A stretch of 64,000 nucleotides of DNA from Herbaspirillum hiltneri N3 (lineage in GTDB: Bacteria; Pseudomonadota; Gammaproteobacteria; Burkholderiales; Burkholderiaceae_D): assembly GCF_001267925.1 (NCBI RefSeq), contig NZ_CP011409.1, forward strand, positions 4,901,475-4,965,474, written 5' to 3'. The stretch's first letter is position 1; the number at the start of each line of letters is the position of its first letter. This document shows positions 9,393 to 18,199 of the stretch, piece after piece. The notes beneath the pieces were generated by a model, which was given only the letters and a program-made list of their open reading frames with translations, had not been told where the DNA came from and ran no database searches. The position numbers were made by a program, and so were the translations under genes.

Positions 9393-11870
9393 ATGCATAT
9401 CAAACATCTCCGCATCGCAGTCGCGCTCGCGATCCCCTTCAGCACCGCCGTCGTGATCGCCTGCGGCCCCGACTTCCCGCCGCAGGTGCTCGACGATCGC
9501 GCCGGCACGCTCAAGGCGACGCCGGCCAATTCCTTCGCCTATGAAGCCGCGCATCTGGTGAAGCCCACCGACGCCTTGCAGGCCAATGAAGGCGGCGGCG
9601 CGTCCGATCCATCCGGCAAGCCCGACGCCGCCGATGCCGCTTTCATGAACCCCGTCCAGCTGGCCCAGCTCAAGGCAGTGCGTGCACTCAAGGACGGCGA
9701 TGCCGCTTACGCACAAGGTATCGACCTCCCGCCGGCGGTACGGCTGTATGCGGCCGGCGCGGTGGATTATCTTGCAGCAACGGACTCAGGAACGCGCGCG
9801 CAGAAACGCTTCCAGGCCGTGCTCGATCTGCCCGACAAAGCCGATGGCGACAAACGCGCCGTGTGGGCCGCCTACATGCTCGGACAGAGCCACGCGGGCG
9901 CGATGTCCGGCGCCGGCAATAAGCCAAACGAAGAACGTGCGCAAGCCATCCGCGCATATGCACTGGCACGCTCGCGCGCGGTTGCGGGTGCTCTTGATTC
10001 CAGCGGCCTGGCGGTGGCGAGCTACGGCGAGCAGGCACGCACGTTCCTGGTCAACGGCGCGACGATGTGCGGCTATCTCGACTTCGTCAACGCCATGCCT
10101 TGCGCCGATGATGTCGCCGCCGCCGATCTGAAGCAAGCCGTCCGCTTGTATGCGGAACAAGCCGCGCGCAATTCCAACAGCGGCGTGCAGTCGCTGCGCA
10201 TCATCGCGGAATGGGCGCTGAGCGATCCGGAACGCGCGCAAAAGCTGATCGACGATCCGGTCGCGCAACGCCTGCTGGTCAGCTATGCCCTGGCGCGCGT
10301 GGGCGACATGAGCGGCGCCGACGCCACCCGGCCTGCGGAATATGAGGTTTCGTGGGGCGGCTACGGTTACGTCGACGCCGCCAGAGGCGGCAAGGACGCC
10401 AAGGTCAATCCGGTGCTGCCGTCGCTGGTGGCGGCCTTGCAGAAACGCGGCATCGCCAATCTCGCCGACGCCGACCGTGTGGCGGCTCTCGCATATCGCA
10501 GCGGGATGTATGACCTGGCGCAGACGCTGGCGGATAAGCAGCGCAGCGCTTTGTCGAGCTGGGTGCGCGCCAAGCTGGCCTTGCGCAAAGGCGACGCGGC
10601 GGCAGCTGCGCAAGCCTATGCCGAAGCCTCCAAAGCCTTTCCGCAGAATGACGCCAGCGTCGAGCCTGCCTCGCTCGGCCTGATCAGGGCCGAGCAAAGC
10701 GTGCTGTCGCTGTCGCGCGGACAATACGTCGAAGCCTTCGACCAGCTCTACAAGGTCACCAGCGCCAGCCAGGCGCGCGGCAAGGATGACAGCCTGAGCC
10801 ATCCACTCTACAGCGACTACAGTGGCGACACCTGGTACCTGGCCGAGCGCGTGCTGACCGTCGATGAACTCAAAACCTATGTCGACGCGCACGTGCCCGC
10901 GACGCCGGTACCGCCACCGCCGCAAGTCCTCCCGAGCACACCCGACAAGCCCTACTACGACTGGCTGAGCGCGCATCCGGCGCAACAGTCCGACTACCTG
11001 CGCAGGCTGCTGGCGCGCCGCCTGGTGCGCGAGGGCCGCATCAACGATGCGCTGCCCTACTTCCCTGACGACCAGGATTGGCGCTACGTCGATATCGACG
11101 AAAACTACTACACGGACGGCAAGCGGACGCTGGCCTCCTGGCGCTATCGCGCCACAGCTAAAGAATATGGCGACGCGCTCGATGACGCCAAACATGCATG
11201 GCGCGCCGTGACGCGCGCCGAAGCCTGGTACAAGGCCGCCACGCTGGCGCGCCTGCGCGGCATGGAAATCATGGGATACGAAGAAGCGCCCGACTACGCC
11301 GGCCTTGGCGGCATGCTGGCGTTCGGCATTGGCCGCACGGAAGTCCTGGAATATCCGCGCGGCGACACCGGCAAGGCGCCCCTCGTTAAAACACCCGAAC
11401 AGCGCGCCGCCGCCGACCTGCCCGGCCCCTTCGTCACCGATGGCGAACGCAAGCGCTACGCCGCCAGCGAGAGCAAGCCCAACCAGCGCTATCACTACCG
11501 CAACATCGCCGTCGACTACGTCATGAAATCGGCCGACGAACTGCCTGCCCGCTCGCAGGCTTTCGCCGCCGTGCTGTGCAAGGGCACCGGCTTCGTCTAC
11601 TACGATGCCGCGCTGGCACCGCTGCCGTATCGCCGCTACGTGAAGGAAGGCGCGGCCGTGCCGTTCTCGGCGGACTTCGGCCAGAACTGCGCGGAGCCGG
11701 ACTTCAAGGCGGCGGGACGTTTCCCGTATGTGCAGGCGTGGAAGAAGACGCGTCATTGGGTGGCGACGCATCGCGGTGCCGCGCTGGTCACTGCGGCGGC
11801 AGTGCTGATTGCCGCCGCAGCGCTTGCAGCGGGGCTGGTGCGACGCCGGCGACGCGCTGTTGAATCGTAG
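9393..11870 (+). CDS. Large lipoprotein of unknown function, partner of the DUF3142 protein
   Basis: The 825-residue product starts MHIKHLRIAVALAIPFSTAV and has a lipobox-like IAC at about residue 25 (VVIACGPDFPP). A hydrophobic C-terminal segment (ALVTAAAVLIAAAALAAGL) is followed by arginines, so both ends may be membrane-attached. The central part is Ala-rich and helical, with repeat-like blocks resembling TPR/SEL1 solenoids (AKLALRKGDAAAAAQAYAEA). I do not recognise a named family. The start at 9393 was chosen over earlier in-frame starts because it follows the previous stop directly and begins the signal peptide. Confidence 0.7.
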   Translation: MHIKHLRIAVALAIPFSTAVVIACGPDFPPQVLDDRAGTLKATPANSFAYEAAHLVKPTDALQANEGGGASDPSGKPDAADAAFMNPVQLAQLKAVRALKDGDAAYAQGIDLPPAVRLYAAGAVDYLAATDSGTRAQKRFQAVLDLPDKADGDKRAVWAAYMLGQSHAGAMSGAGNKPNEERAQAIRAYALARSRAVAGALDSSGLAVASYGEQARTFLVNGATMCGYLDFVNAMPCADDVAAADLKQAVRLYAEQAARNSNSGVQSLRIIAEWALSDPERAQKLIDDPVAQRLLVSYALARVGDMSGADATRPAEYEVSWGGYGYVDAARGGKDAKVNPVLPSLVAALQKRGIANLADADRVAALAYRSGMYDLAQTLADKQRSALSSWVRAKLALRKGDAAAAAQAYAEASKAFPQNDASVEPASLGLIRAEQSVLSLSRGQYVEAFDQLYKVTSASQARGKDDSLSHPLYSDYSGDTWYLAERVLTVDELKTYVDAHVPATPVPPPPQVLPSTPDKPYYDWLSAHPAQQSDYLRRLLARRLVREGRINDALPYFPDDQDWRYVDIDENYYTDGKRTLASWRYRATAKEYGDALDDAKHAWRAVTRAEAWYKAATLARLRGMEIMGYEEAPDYAGLGGMLAFGIGRTEVLEYPRGDTGKAPLVKTPEQRAAADLPGPFVTDGERKRYAASESKPNQRYHYRNIAVDYVMKSADELPARSQAFAAVLCKGTGFVYYDAALAPLPYRRYVKEGAAVPFSADFGQNCAEPDFKAAGRFPYVQAWKKTRHWVATHRGAALVTAAAVLIAAAALAAGLVRRRRRAVES

Positions 11871-12037
11871 TTATTGCAATTTTTACAACTCTGTTTTTGA
11901 GAGTTTTCTCATATAAATCCGATCCTTAAATCGTCAGAATGGCTTCACTGCTTAAGCAAACACAAGGCGCTGAAGCAAAACGATTTGAACCGAATTCGAC
12001 CGAATTCAACCCATTCTGACTCTTTGAGGAAACGATC

Positions 12038-12709
12038 ATGACCAAGCAAATCACTCTCTTCTCCGCCCTGGCTGCTTCCCTGCTGGTGTCTTTCGCCGCC
12101 CAGGCTGCCGATACCGCCGAACTGAAGGTCAAAGGCGTCATTCGTCCTTCGGCCTGCACCCCGAGCTTCACCGGCACCAACGTGGTCGACTACGGCACCA
12201 TCTCCGCCAAGGGCCTGAGCACCACGGCAGCGAACGTACTGGCGGAAAAGACCATCGCCTTCACCGTCACTTGCGATGCAGCAACCAAAGTCGCTGTCCG
12301 CGCCATCGACAACAAGGCCTCGACTGTGGTCACCGGCCTGATGACGGCAATCGAATCGCGTCTGACCGACAAGTATGCCTACGGCCTGGGCGCAGCAGGC
12401 GGCAAGAACATCGGTGCCTACAGCGTTCGCGTCATCCCCAATTCGTTCAGCGCGGACGGCGCCACGCCTGACGTCATCTACGACGAAGCCAACAACGGCA
12501 CCTGGATCAAATCGGGGGATGGCCGCTTCCACGCCGACGGCGCCGGCCGCAAGTCCTTCGCCGCCACCGGCACGACCACACCCGGCTCCTACAAGACCAT
12601 GTCCGGCAACCTTGGCGTGACCGCCGTGCTGGACAAGGGCGCCAACCTGCCGCTGACACAAAACATCGACCTCGACGGCTCGGCCACGATCGAAGTGCAG
12701 TACCTGTAA
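12038..12709 (+). CDS. DUF1120-family secreted protein
   Basis: This 223-residue protein has a clear Sec signal peptide (MTKQITLFSALAASLLVSFA, cleavage near AQAAD) and the DUF1120 pattern: LKVKGVIRPSACTPSFTG, a second Cys in FTVTCDAATKVAVRAIDN that probably forms a disulfide with the first, and a C-terminal IEVQYL. DUF1120 proteins are fimbrial-subunit-like, beta-rich periplasmic or surface proteins of unknown role, often induced in host-associated bacteria. A strong GAGGAAA ribosome binding site precedes the ATG and a terminator follows, so it is probably monocistronic. Confidence 0.82.
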   Translation: MTKQITLFSALAASLLVSFAAQAADTAELKVKGVIRPSACTPSFTGTNVVDYGTISAKGLSTTAANVLAEKTIAFTVTCDAATKVAVRAIDNKASTVVTGLMTAIESRLTDKYAYGLGAAGGKNIGAYSVRVIPNSFSADGATPDVIYDEANNGTWIKSGDGRFHADGAGRKSFAATGTTTPGSYKTMSGNLGVTAVLDKGANLPLTQNIDLDGSATIEVQYL

Positions 12710-12743
12710 TTGAATTGACTTGAGGAGGCGCTGTCGTCGGCGC

Positions 12744-12780
12744 AAAGCCCGTCTCTGCATTGCGCGGCGACGGGCTTTTT
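12744..12780 (+). terminator. Rho-independent terminator after the DUF1120 gene
   Basis: AAAGCCCGTC (12744-12753) pairs with GACGGGCTTT (12769-12778) and is followed directly by more T residues. It lies 35 bp after the stop codon and may also serve the convergent gene at 12793. Confidence 0.8.
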
Positions 12781-12792
12781 CTATTGCGCTTG

Positions 12793-13542
12793 TCAGCGCC
12801 GATGCAATGCGCGGCGCACGTCATCCAGCACCGGCACCAGCGCGACGAAGACCAGCAACGCGGCGAGCGGCAAAGTGAAGACGAAGCCGATGTGCCTGAA
12901 TCCCAGTGCGCCGGTCACACCGCCGGCGAAGAACAGCGCCACCAGCGTGCTCAGCGTCCTGAGCTTGGCGACATCGGCGCGCACCTGCATGTCGGGATGG
13001 CGACCGCTGTTCCAGTAAAGCGCCTTGCCCAGTTCGATGCCGATGTCGGTGACCATGCCGGTAACGTGGGTGGTGCGGATTTCCGCCCGCGAAAGCTTGG
13101 TGATCATGGCGTTCTGCAATCCCATGATGAAGCACAGCAGCAACACCGTGACCGGCACGAACAGCCATTCGATGCCGGCGATATTGCCGCCCAGCAGGGC
13201 GAAGCACAGCAGCAGCAGCGCCTCGACGATCAGCGGCGTGGCGTATTCGGCTTCAAGGTGGCGTTTGCGGGCCCAGTTGATCATCACCGCCGAACAGGCT
13301 GCGCCGGCGACGAAGAACAGCATGCTGGCCGCGCCCGACAACAGCAGGCCGATCGCGCCGACGGCCAGGTCCTCGGCCATCATCGACAGGATGCCGGACA
13401 TGTGCGACGTGAATTGCCCCACTACCAGAAAGCCGCCGGCGTTGATCGCACCGGCAACCCCCGACAACACGAACGCCAGATGCCGGTTGGCGGTCAGGGT
13501 ACGATTCTTGCCGGCGAGACTGCGCAGATAGGAGACGGGCAT
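12793..13542 (-). CDS. DUF1275 (YoaK-like) membrane protein
   Basis: This 249-residue integral membrane protein has about six hydrophobic segments. Its N-terminal LAFVLSGVAGAINAGGFLVVGQFTSHMSG is the characteristic start of DUF1275/YoaK proteins, and FIMGLQNAMITKLSRAEIRTTHVTGMVTDIGIELG is the conserved central signature. The function of the family is unknown; transport has been proposed. It is convergent with the DUF1120 gene. Confidence 0.85.
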   Translation of the reverse strand: MPVSYLRSLAGKNRTLTANRHLAFVLSGVAGAINAGGFLVVGQFTSHMSGILSMMAEDLAVGAIGLLLSGAASMLFFVAGAACSAVMINWARKRHLEAEYATPLIVEALLLLCFALLGGNIAGIEWLFVPVTVLLLCFIMGLQNAMITKLSRAEIRTTHVTGMVTDIGIELGKALYWNSGRHPDMQVRADVAKLRTLSTLVALFFAGGVTGALGFRHIGFVFTLPLAALLVFVALVPVLDDVRRALHRR

Positions 13543-13723
13543 AAAGACTTTCTAATGCGGTGAAAGGAAGTGAAACCATCCTGTCCGACGAGTATAAAAC
13601 AAGCGCCGGCAAAAAAAAGCCGCCACATGGGCCGCCGATGCACCGCTGGTTCGTCGCCGGCTCGGTTCGCTGATGAGGCAGGCTTGGGACGACGGACGAC
13701 CCGCGCAAATAGAACCTGCGAAT

Positions 13724-14617
13724 TCACACCAGCGCGACCTGCTCCGCCAGATGATTGAACACCGCCGACACGCGACGCAGGTGGCGTGATTCCGTGTGCG
13801 TGAGCAGCCATAGCTCGGTCTGGCATTCATCGATCGTTTCGGTCAGCTGAAGCAGGTCGTTGCGCCGCTCTGCCAGGAACACCGGCAACAGGCCGATGCC
13901 CAAACCTTGCGCCGTCAATTCGGCAACCGTGAGGATGCTGTTGACGCGATAAGCCGGCATCGCCCTGGGGAAATGTTTCTTGCGCCAGATCACCGAAGGG
14001 TGCTCAGGCAGCGCGTCGTCCGGAGCGATCCAGCTGCCTGCAGCGATGCCGGCGTCGATATCCTTTATCCCGCTTTTCTTGCCCGCATACAGCGCCACGC
14101 GGATCGGCCCGACGTGCTTGCCGACCAGGTGCTGCGGCGGCCGCCGCGTGGCGCGCACGGCGATGTCGGTGTCGCGCCGCGTCAGGCTGGCCAGTTCATT
14201 GCCGGCATGAATGTCATAGGTCAGCAGCGGATGGCTGGTGCGCAGCAATTTCAACGCCGGCGCCACCAGGCCGTGCAGCACGGTGTCTGTGGTGCTGATG
14301 CGCACGACGCCGGACACCTGGTCCGGCTGCAACTGTACGGCTGAGCGCGCCGCCTCGAGTTGCGCTTCCATCTGTTCTGCATGCACCGCCAGTTCCTGCG
14401 CCAGTTCAGAGGGCTGGTAGCCGCTGCGCGAGCGTTCAAACAGACGAATGCCGAGTCCCTTTTCCATGCGCTGCACGGCGCGAAACACGGTTGACGCGTC
14501 CACGCCCAGCCGTTCGCCGGCTACCGCCAGCGTCTGCGCGCGCACCAATGCGAGGATGATTTCCAGATCCGGCTGGCTGATTCTGTATCCCGGCTTGTAT
14601 TGCAACTTTGCATTCAT
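13724..14617 (-). CDS. LysR-family transcriptional regulator
   Basis: This 297-residue protein has an N-terminal HTH (ISQPDLEIILALVRAQTLAVAGERLGVDASTVFRAVQRMEKGLGIRLFERSRSGY) and a LysR substrate-binding domain. It is divergent from doxX across 80 bp, so doxX and the downstream GST gene are the likely targets. The inducer cannot be inferred. Confidence 0.9.
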   Translation of the reverse strand: MNAKLQYKPGYRISQPDLEIILALVRAQTLAVAGERLGVDASTVFRAVQRMEKGLGIRLFERSRSGYQPSELAQELAVHAEQMEAQLEAARSAVQLQPDQVSGVVRISTTDTVLHGLVAPALKLLRTSHPLLTYDIHAGNELASLTRRDTDIAVRATRRPPQHLVGKHVGPIRVALYAGKKSGIKDIDAGIAAGSWIAPDDALPEHPSVIWRKKHFPRAMPAYRVNSILTVAELTAQGLGIGLLPVFLAERRNDLLQLTETIDECQTELWLLTHTESRHLRRVSAVFNHLAEQVALV

Positions 14618-14697
14618 TGTTTGCGCCCCTGCCTATTTTCATTGCATTTCTGTAGACCTATATTACCCCTGTCTTTTTCATTCATCGGGAGTATTTC

Positions 14698-15153
14698 ATG
14701 TCTTCTCTTTCTTCCCCGCGCGCACATGCCGCGGAGCGCGGCGTCGCCATCCCCGTCCATGCCTGGGGCACCCTGCTGTTGCGCGCGAGCCTGGCGGCGA
14801 TGTGGATTTCGCATGCGTTGCTCAAGCTGCTGGTGTTCACGCTGCCGGGCACGGCGCAGTACTTCGAGAGCATCGGCTTTGCAGGCGTCCTGGCATACCC
14901 GGTGTTCGCGACGGAAATCATCGGCGGCGTCGCTATCCTCCTTGGCGTGTATGCGCGCCAGGTTGCACTGGCGTTGACGCCGATCCTGGCGCTCGCGACC
15001 GCGGTGCATTGGAACAATGGCTAGGTGCACACCAGCCAGGGCGGCGGCTGGGAATATCCGGCCTTCCTCATCGCCATGTCGGTGGTGCTGTGGCTGACCG
15101 GCGACGGCGCGTATGCTCTGGCGCGCAGCCAGCGCTTCGTGCCGACGGTGTGA
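14698..15153 (+). pseudogene. doxX: DoxX-family membrane protein with in-frame TAG stop
   Basis: The frame begins with an ATG at 14698 and reads a DoxX protein: WGTLLLRASLAAMWISHALL, IGFAGVLAYPVFATEIIGG and AILLGVYARQVALALTPIL form the first three membrane helices. At 15022-15024 the frame hits TAG after HWNNG, leaving 108 residues. The same frame continues without a further stop for 42 codons (VHTSQGGGWEYPAFLIAMSV) to a TGA at 15151-15153, giving the fourth helix. DoxX homologues usually read GW at this point, so a single TGG to TAG change explains the interruption. Either the gene is a recent pseudogene or the stop is an assembly error or is read through. Confidence 0.85.
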
Positions 15154-15161
15154 GGCGCGCC

Positions 15162-15836
15162 GTGGCTACTCCCCTTACGCTGATCAGTCATTACCTGTGC
15201 CCCTACGTGCAGCGCGTCGCCATCGTGCTGCAGGAAAAAGGCCTGCCCTTCGAGCGCATCGACATCGACCTGGCCGACAAACCCGGCTGGTTTCTGCGCG
15301 TGTCTCCGTTGGGCAAGACGCCGGTGTTGCTGGTGGATGGCGAGGCGATTTTCGAATCGGCCGTGATCTGCGAATACCTCGACGACAGCGTGGCGCCGCC
15401 ATTGCATCCGGTCCACGTGCTGACGCGCGCGCGCCATCGCGGATGGATGGAATTCGGGTCGTCGCTGCTGAACGCCATCGGCGGCTTTTACGCTGCCCCG
15501 GATGACGTCAGCTTGCAGCGTCGCGCCGAAGATATCCGCGACAGATTCCTGCAACTGGAAGACGTGCTGGGCGATGGTCCGTACTTTGCAGGCGACGGAT
15601 TTTGCATGGTCGACGCGGTGTTCGGGCCGGTGTTCCGCTACTTCGACGTGTTCGACGCCATCGCCGATTTCGGCTTCATGGCGACGACGCCGAAAGTACA
15701 CGCATGGCGCGAGGCGTTGCGGGCGCGTCCTTCGGTGCGTGCCGCAGCGCCGTCCGACTACGAGGCAGCGCTGCAGCTCTTTCTATTGCAACGCAAATCG
15801 GCGCTGAGCGCACGAATGAAGTCCGTAGGCATGTGA
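15162..15836 (+). CDS. Glutathione S-transferase family protein
   Basis: This 224-residue protein begins at a GTG (no ATG is available before the domain): VATPLTLISHYLCPYVQRVA. The N-terminal thioredoxin-like domain has CPYVQR (catalytic region, CPxxxR), the conserved cis-Pro in GKTPVLLVDG, and ESAVICEYLDD for gamma-glutamyl binding. The C-terminal helical domain follows (about residues 90-224). It resembles omega/zeta-like bacterial GSTs. It starts 8 bp after the end of the doxX frame, so the two form one operon, probably responding to electrophilic or oxidative stress through the divergent LysR protein. It ends 3 bp before the convergent LysR gene. Confidence 0.85.
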   Translation: MATPLTLISHYLCPYVQRVAIVLQEKGLPFERIDIDLADKPGWFLRVSPLGKTPVLLVDGEAIFESAVICEYLDDSVAPPLHPVHVLTRARHRGWMEFGSSLLNAIGGFYAAPDDVSLQRRAEDIRDRFLQLEDVLGDGPYFAGDGFCMVDAVFGPVFRYFDVFDAIADFGFMATTPKVHAWREALRARPSVRAAAPSDYEAALQLFLLQRKSALSARMKSVGM

Positions 15837-15839
15837 AGA

Positions 15840-16724
15840 TTACGTGAACAGATGCGCCGCCATGAAATCCACAAACGCGCGCAGCTTGGGAGAGAGATAG
15901 GGACTCGACGGCCACAGCATGCGGAAGGTGCCGGAATGGTGAATATAGCTGTCGAGTACGCTCACCAGCGTGCCCTTGCGCTCCTGTTCGCGGATCGAGA
16001 AATCCGGCAGGCAGGCGATGCCCAGTCCCGCCTCGGCCATGTGGATCAGCGGCTCGATGGTGTTGACCACTGCGGTGGTCGGCAAGTCGAGCGTGAGGTC
16101 TTTGCGCCCCCGCCGCAGCGGCCAGCGTTCCAGCTTGCCGTTGGTCGCAAAGCGGTGATGCAGGCAGGCATGCTGCAGCAGATCGTCGGGCGTCTGCGGC
16201 ATGCCGGCACGCTTGAGATAAGCCGGCGACGCCGCCAGCCTGAATCTGAACTTGCCGAGCGGCCGCGCCACCAGGCGTGAATCGGCCACGTCGCCGGAAC
16301 GCACCACAGCGTCGAAGCCTTCGGCGATAACGTCAACCAGCCTGTCGGTGAAATCCAGTTCCAGTTCGATCTCGGGATGCGCGCGCATGAAGGCGCTCAA
16401 CGCCGGCATCATCAGCATGCCGACGATAGGCATGCTCACGCGCAGCTTGCCGCGCGGTGCTCCCAGGCTATGTGCGAATTCCTGTTCGGCCGCTTCCACC
16501 TCGCTGAAGATGCGGCGGCAACGCTCGAGGAAGGCGGCGCCTTCCGGCGTCAGCGTCACCGAACGCGTGGACCGGTGGAACAGCCGCACGCCGAGTCGCT
16601 CCTCCAGTCGGGCAATCGACTTGCCGACGGCCGAGGACGACACGCCGAGCTGCTGGCCGGCGGCAGTGAAGCTGCGCGCCTCGGCCGCCTGAACAAAGGC
16701 GTTGAGCGAGTTGAGACTGTCCAT
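15840..16724 (-). CDS. LysR-family transcriptional regulator
   Basis: This 294-residue protein carries the LysR HTH (LNSLNAFVQAAEARSFTAAGQQLGVSSSAVGKSIARLEERLGVRLFHRSTRSV) and a C-terminal co-inducer domain with FRFRLAASPAYL and LGIACLPDF. It is divergent from the MFS transporter at 16879 over about 150 bp, so that transporter is the probable target. Confidence 0.92.
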   Translation of the reverse strand: MDSLNSLNAFVQAAEARSFTAAGQQLGVSSSAVGKSIARLEERLGVRLFHRSTRSVTLTPEGAAFLERCRRIFSEVEAAEQEFAHSLGAPRGKLRVSMPIVGMLMMPALSAFMRAHPEIELELDFTDRLVDVIAEGFDAVVRSGDVADSRLVARPLGKFRFRLAASPAYLKRAGMPQTPDDLLQHACLHHRFATNGKLERWPLRRGRKDLTLDLPTTAVVNTIEPLIHMAEAGLGIACLPDFSIREQERKGTLVSVLDSYIHHSGTFRMLWPSSPYLSPKLRAFVDFMAAHLFT

Positions 16725-16760
16725 GCCACTCCTTCGTGCGCAGTGCGCCGATTTTTATTA

Positions 16761-16776
16761 CGGACATATCGGTCCG
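16761..16776. promoter_or_regulatory. Short dyad between divergent LysR and MFS genes
   Basis: CGGAC (16761-16765) and GTCCG (16772-16776) are complementary around ATATCG. The dyad lies in the divergent intergenic region, where LysR proteins normally bind. The arms are short, so this is only a candidate. Confidence 0.25.
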
Positions 16777-16878
16777 AGGTGTTTGAAACTATAGCCCAAT
16801 TGTCCGCAGTCGCTGAAAGCCTTATCTTGGTCGTTCATGCAATGGCGTTTGCCCGTTGCTTCACACCGGACCATCGAT

Positions 16879-18108
16879 ATGACTTCTTCCACCAGTTCCG
16901 ATACCACCGCGCCGGCGTCTGCACGGCCTCACCCGGCAAACGAAGCCGCCGGCAAACTTCCGCTGTCCGGTTTGCTGGCGCTGGCCATGGCGGCATTCAT
17001 TACCGTCCTCACCGAGGCCATGCCGGCCGGCTTGCTGCCGCAGATGGGCGCCGACCTGCGCGTGTCGGAGTCCCTGATCGGCCAGCTCGTGACCCTGTAC
17101 GCAATCGGCTCGATGATCACCGCGATTCCGCTCACGGCGACGACACAAAGCTGGGGGCGCAAGCCCCTGCTGATGACCGCCATCGTCGGCTTCGTGGTCG
17201 TCAACACCGTCACCGCGATATCGACCAGCTATCCGCTGACCCTGGCGGCGCGTTTCTTCGCCGGCGTGTTCGCGGGAGTGGTGTGGGCGCTGATTGCGGG
17301 TTATGCGGCGCGTATGGCGCCTGCGCATCTGCAGGGCCGCGCCATCGCCGTCACGATGGCCGGCATCCCGGTTGCGCTGTCGCTGGGCATCCCCGCGGCG
17401 ACCTTTCTCGGCGCGAGCGTGGGATGGCGCCTGAGCTTCGGCATCATGAGCGCGATGACGCTGATACTGATCGCCTGGACCATCGTCCGGGTGCCGGATT
17501 TCCCCGGCCAGAAAGACGACAGTCGCTTGTCGATCGCCGGAGTGTTCATGCTGCCCGGAGTACGTTCGGTTTTGTTTGTGACGCTGGCGTTCGTGCTGGC
17601 GCACAACATCCTGTACACCTACATCGCCCCCTTCCTCGCGCCGGCGGGCATGACGGACCGGGTCGGCGCCATCCTGCTGATTTTCGGCGTGAGCGCGCTG
17701 GCGTCGATCTGGATCACCGGCGCCCTGATTGACCGCCGGCTGCGCACGCTGGTGCTGCTCAGCATCGTGCTGTTTTCCCTGGCAGCGGCGACACTGGGCG
17801 TGTGGGGCGGCGTCCCGGCGATGGTGTATGCCGGCGTGGCGGCGTGGGGGCTGGCGTACGGCGGCGTGCCGACCTTGTTCCAGACGGCGTCGGCCAAGAA
17901 TGCAGGCGAAGCGGCCGACGTCGCGCAGGCGATGATCGTGACGGTGTGGAATCTGGCAATCGCCGGCGGCGGGATTGTCGGCGGCGTCCTGCTCGATACC
18001 GTCGGGGTGGAATCGTTTCCGTGGGCCTTGCTGGCGCTGCTGGCGCCGACGCTGGCGGTGGCGTGGCTGGCCAGACACAAAGGCTTTCCGGCGACCGGGC
18101 ACCATTAA
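16879..18108 (+). CDS. MFS efflux transporter (AraJ/YdhP-like)
   Basis: The 409-residue product has about twelve membrane helices. The first repeat shows LALAMAAFITVLTEAMPAGLLPQM and the loop TQSWGRKPLLM, the MFS motif A region between helices 2 and 3. The FxTxxxEaxPAGLL stretch is typical of the sugar-efflux/chloramphenicol-resistance-like (DHA1) subgroup. An in-frame ATG at 16837 would add 14 residues; 16879 was preferred because it begins the Ser/Thr-rich N-terminus common in this group. It is divergent from its presumed LysR regulator. Confidence 0.85.
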   Translation: MTSSTSSDTTAPASARPHPANEAAGKLPLSGLLALAMAAFITVLTEAMPAGLLPQMGADLRVSESLIGQLVTLYAIGSMITAIPLTATTQSWGRKPLLMTAIVGFVVVNTVTAISTSYPLTLAARFFAGVFAGVVWALIAGYAARMAPAHLQGRAIAVTMAGIPVALSLGIPAATFLGASVGWRLSFGIMSAMTLILIAWTIVRVPDFPGQKDDSRLSIAGVFMLPGVRSVLFVTLAFVLAHNILYTYIAPFLAPAGMTDRVGAILLIFGVSALASIWITGALIDRRLRTLVLLSIVLFSLAAATLGVWGGVPAMVYAGVAAWGLAYGGVPTLFQTASAKNAGEAADVAQAMIVTVWNLAIAGGGIVGGVLLDTVGVESFPWALLALLAPTLAVAWLARHKGFPATGHH

Positions 18109-18128
18109 TCTGAAGGCGGGCGCTCAGG

Positions 18129-18134
18129 TATAAT
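18129..18134 (+). promoter_or_regulatory. Candidate -10 hexamer for the deacetylase gene
   Basis: TATAAT matches the sigma-70 -10 consensus perfectly and lies about 65 bp upstream of the start. No good -35 hexamer is found at 16-18 bp spacing, so promoter activity is uncertain. Confidence 0.35.
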
Positions 18135-18199
18135 CAGGCCGCCTCTGTGCGGCTCTTCCGTGGATTTGTCGACACTGAAATACTTGACAGGTCTGCAGC

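Noticed and set aside
9786..11771. Long open frame antisense to the 825-aa lipoprotein gene
   Set aside because: No ribosome binding site or motif and a shadow-like composition. The plus strand has a signal peptide, a lipobox and coupling to the upstream gene.
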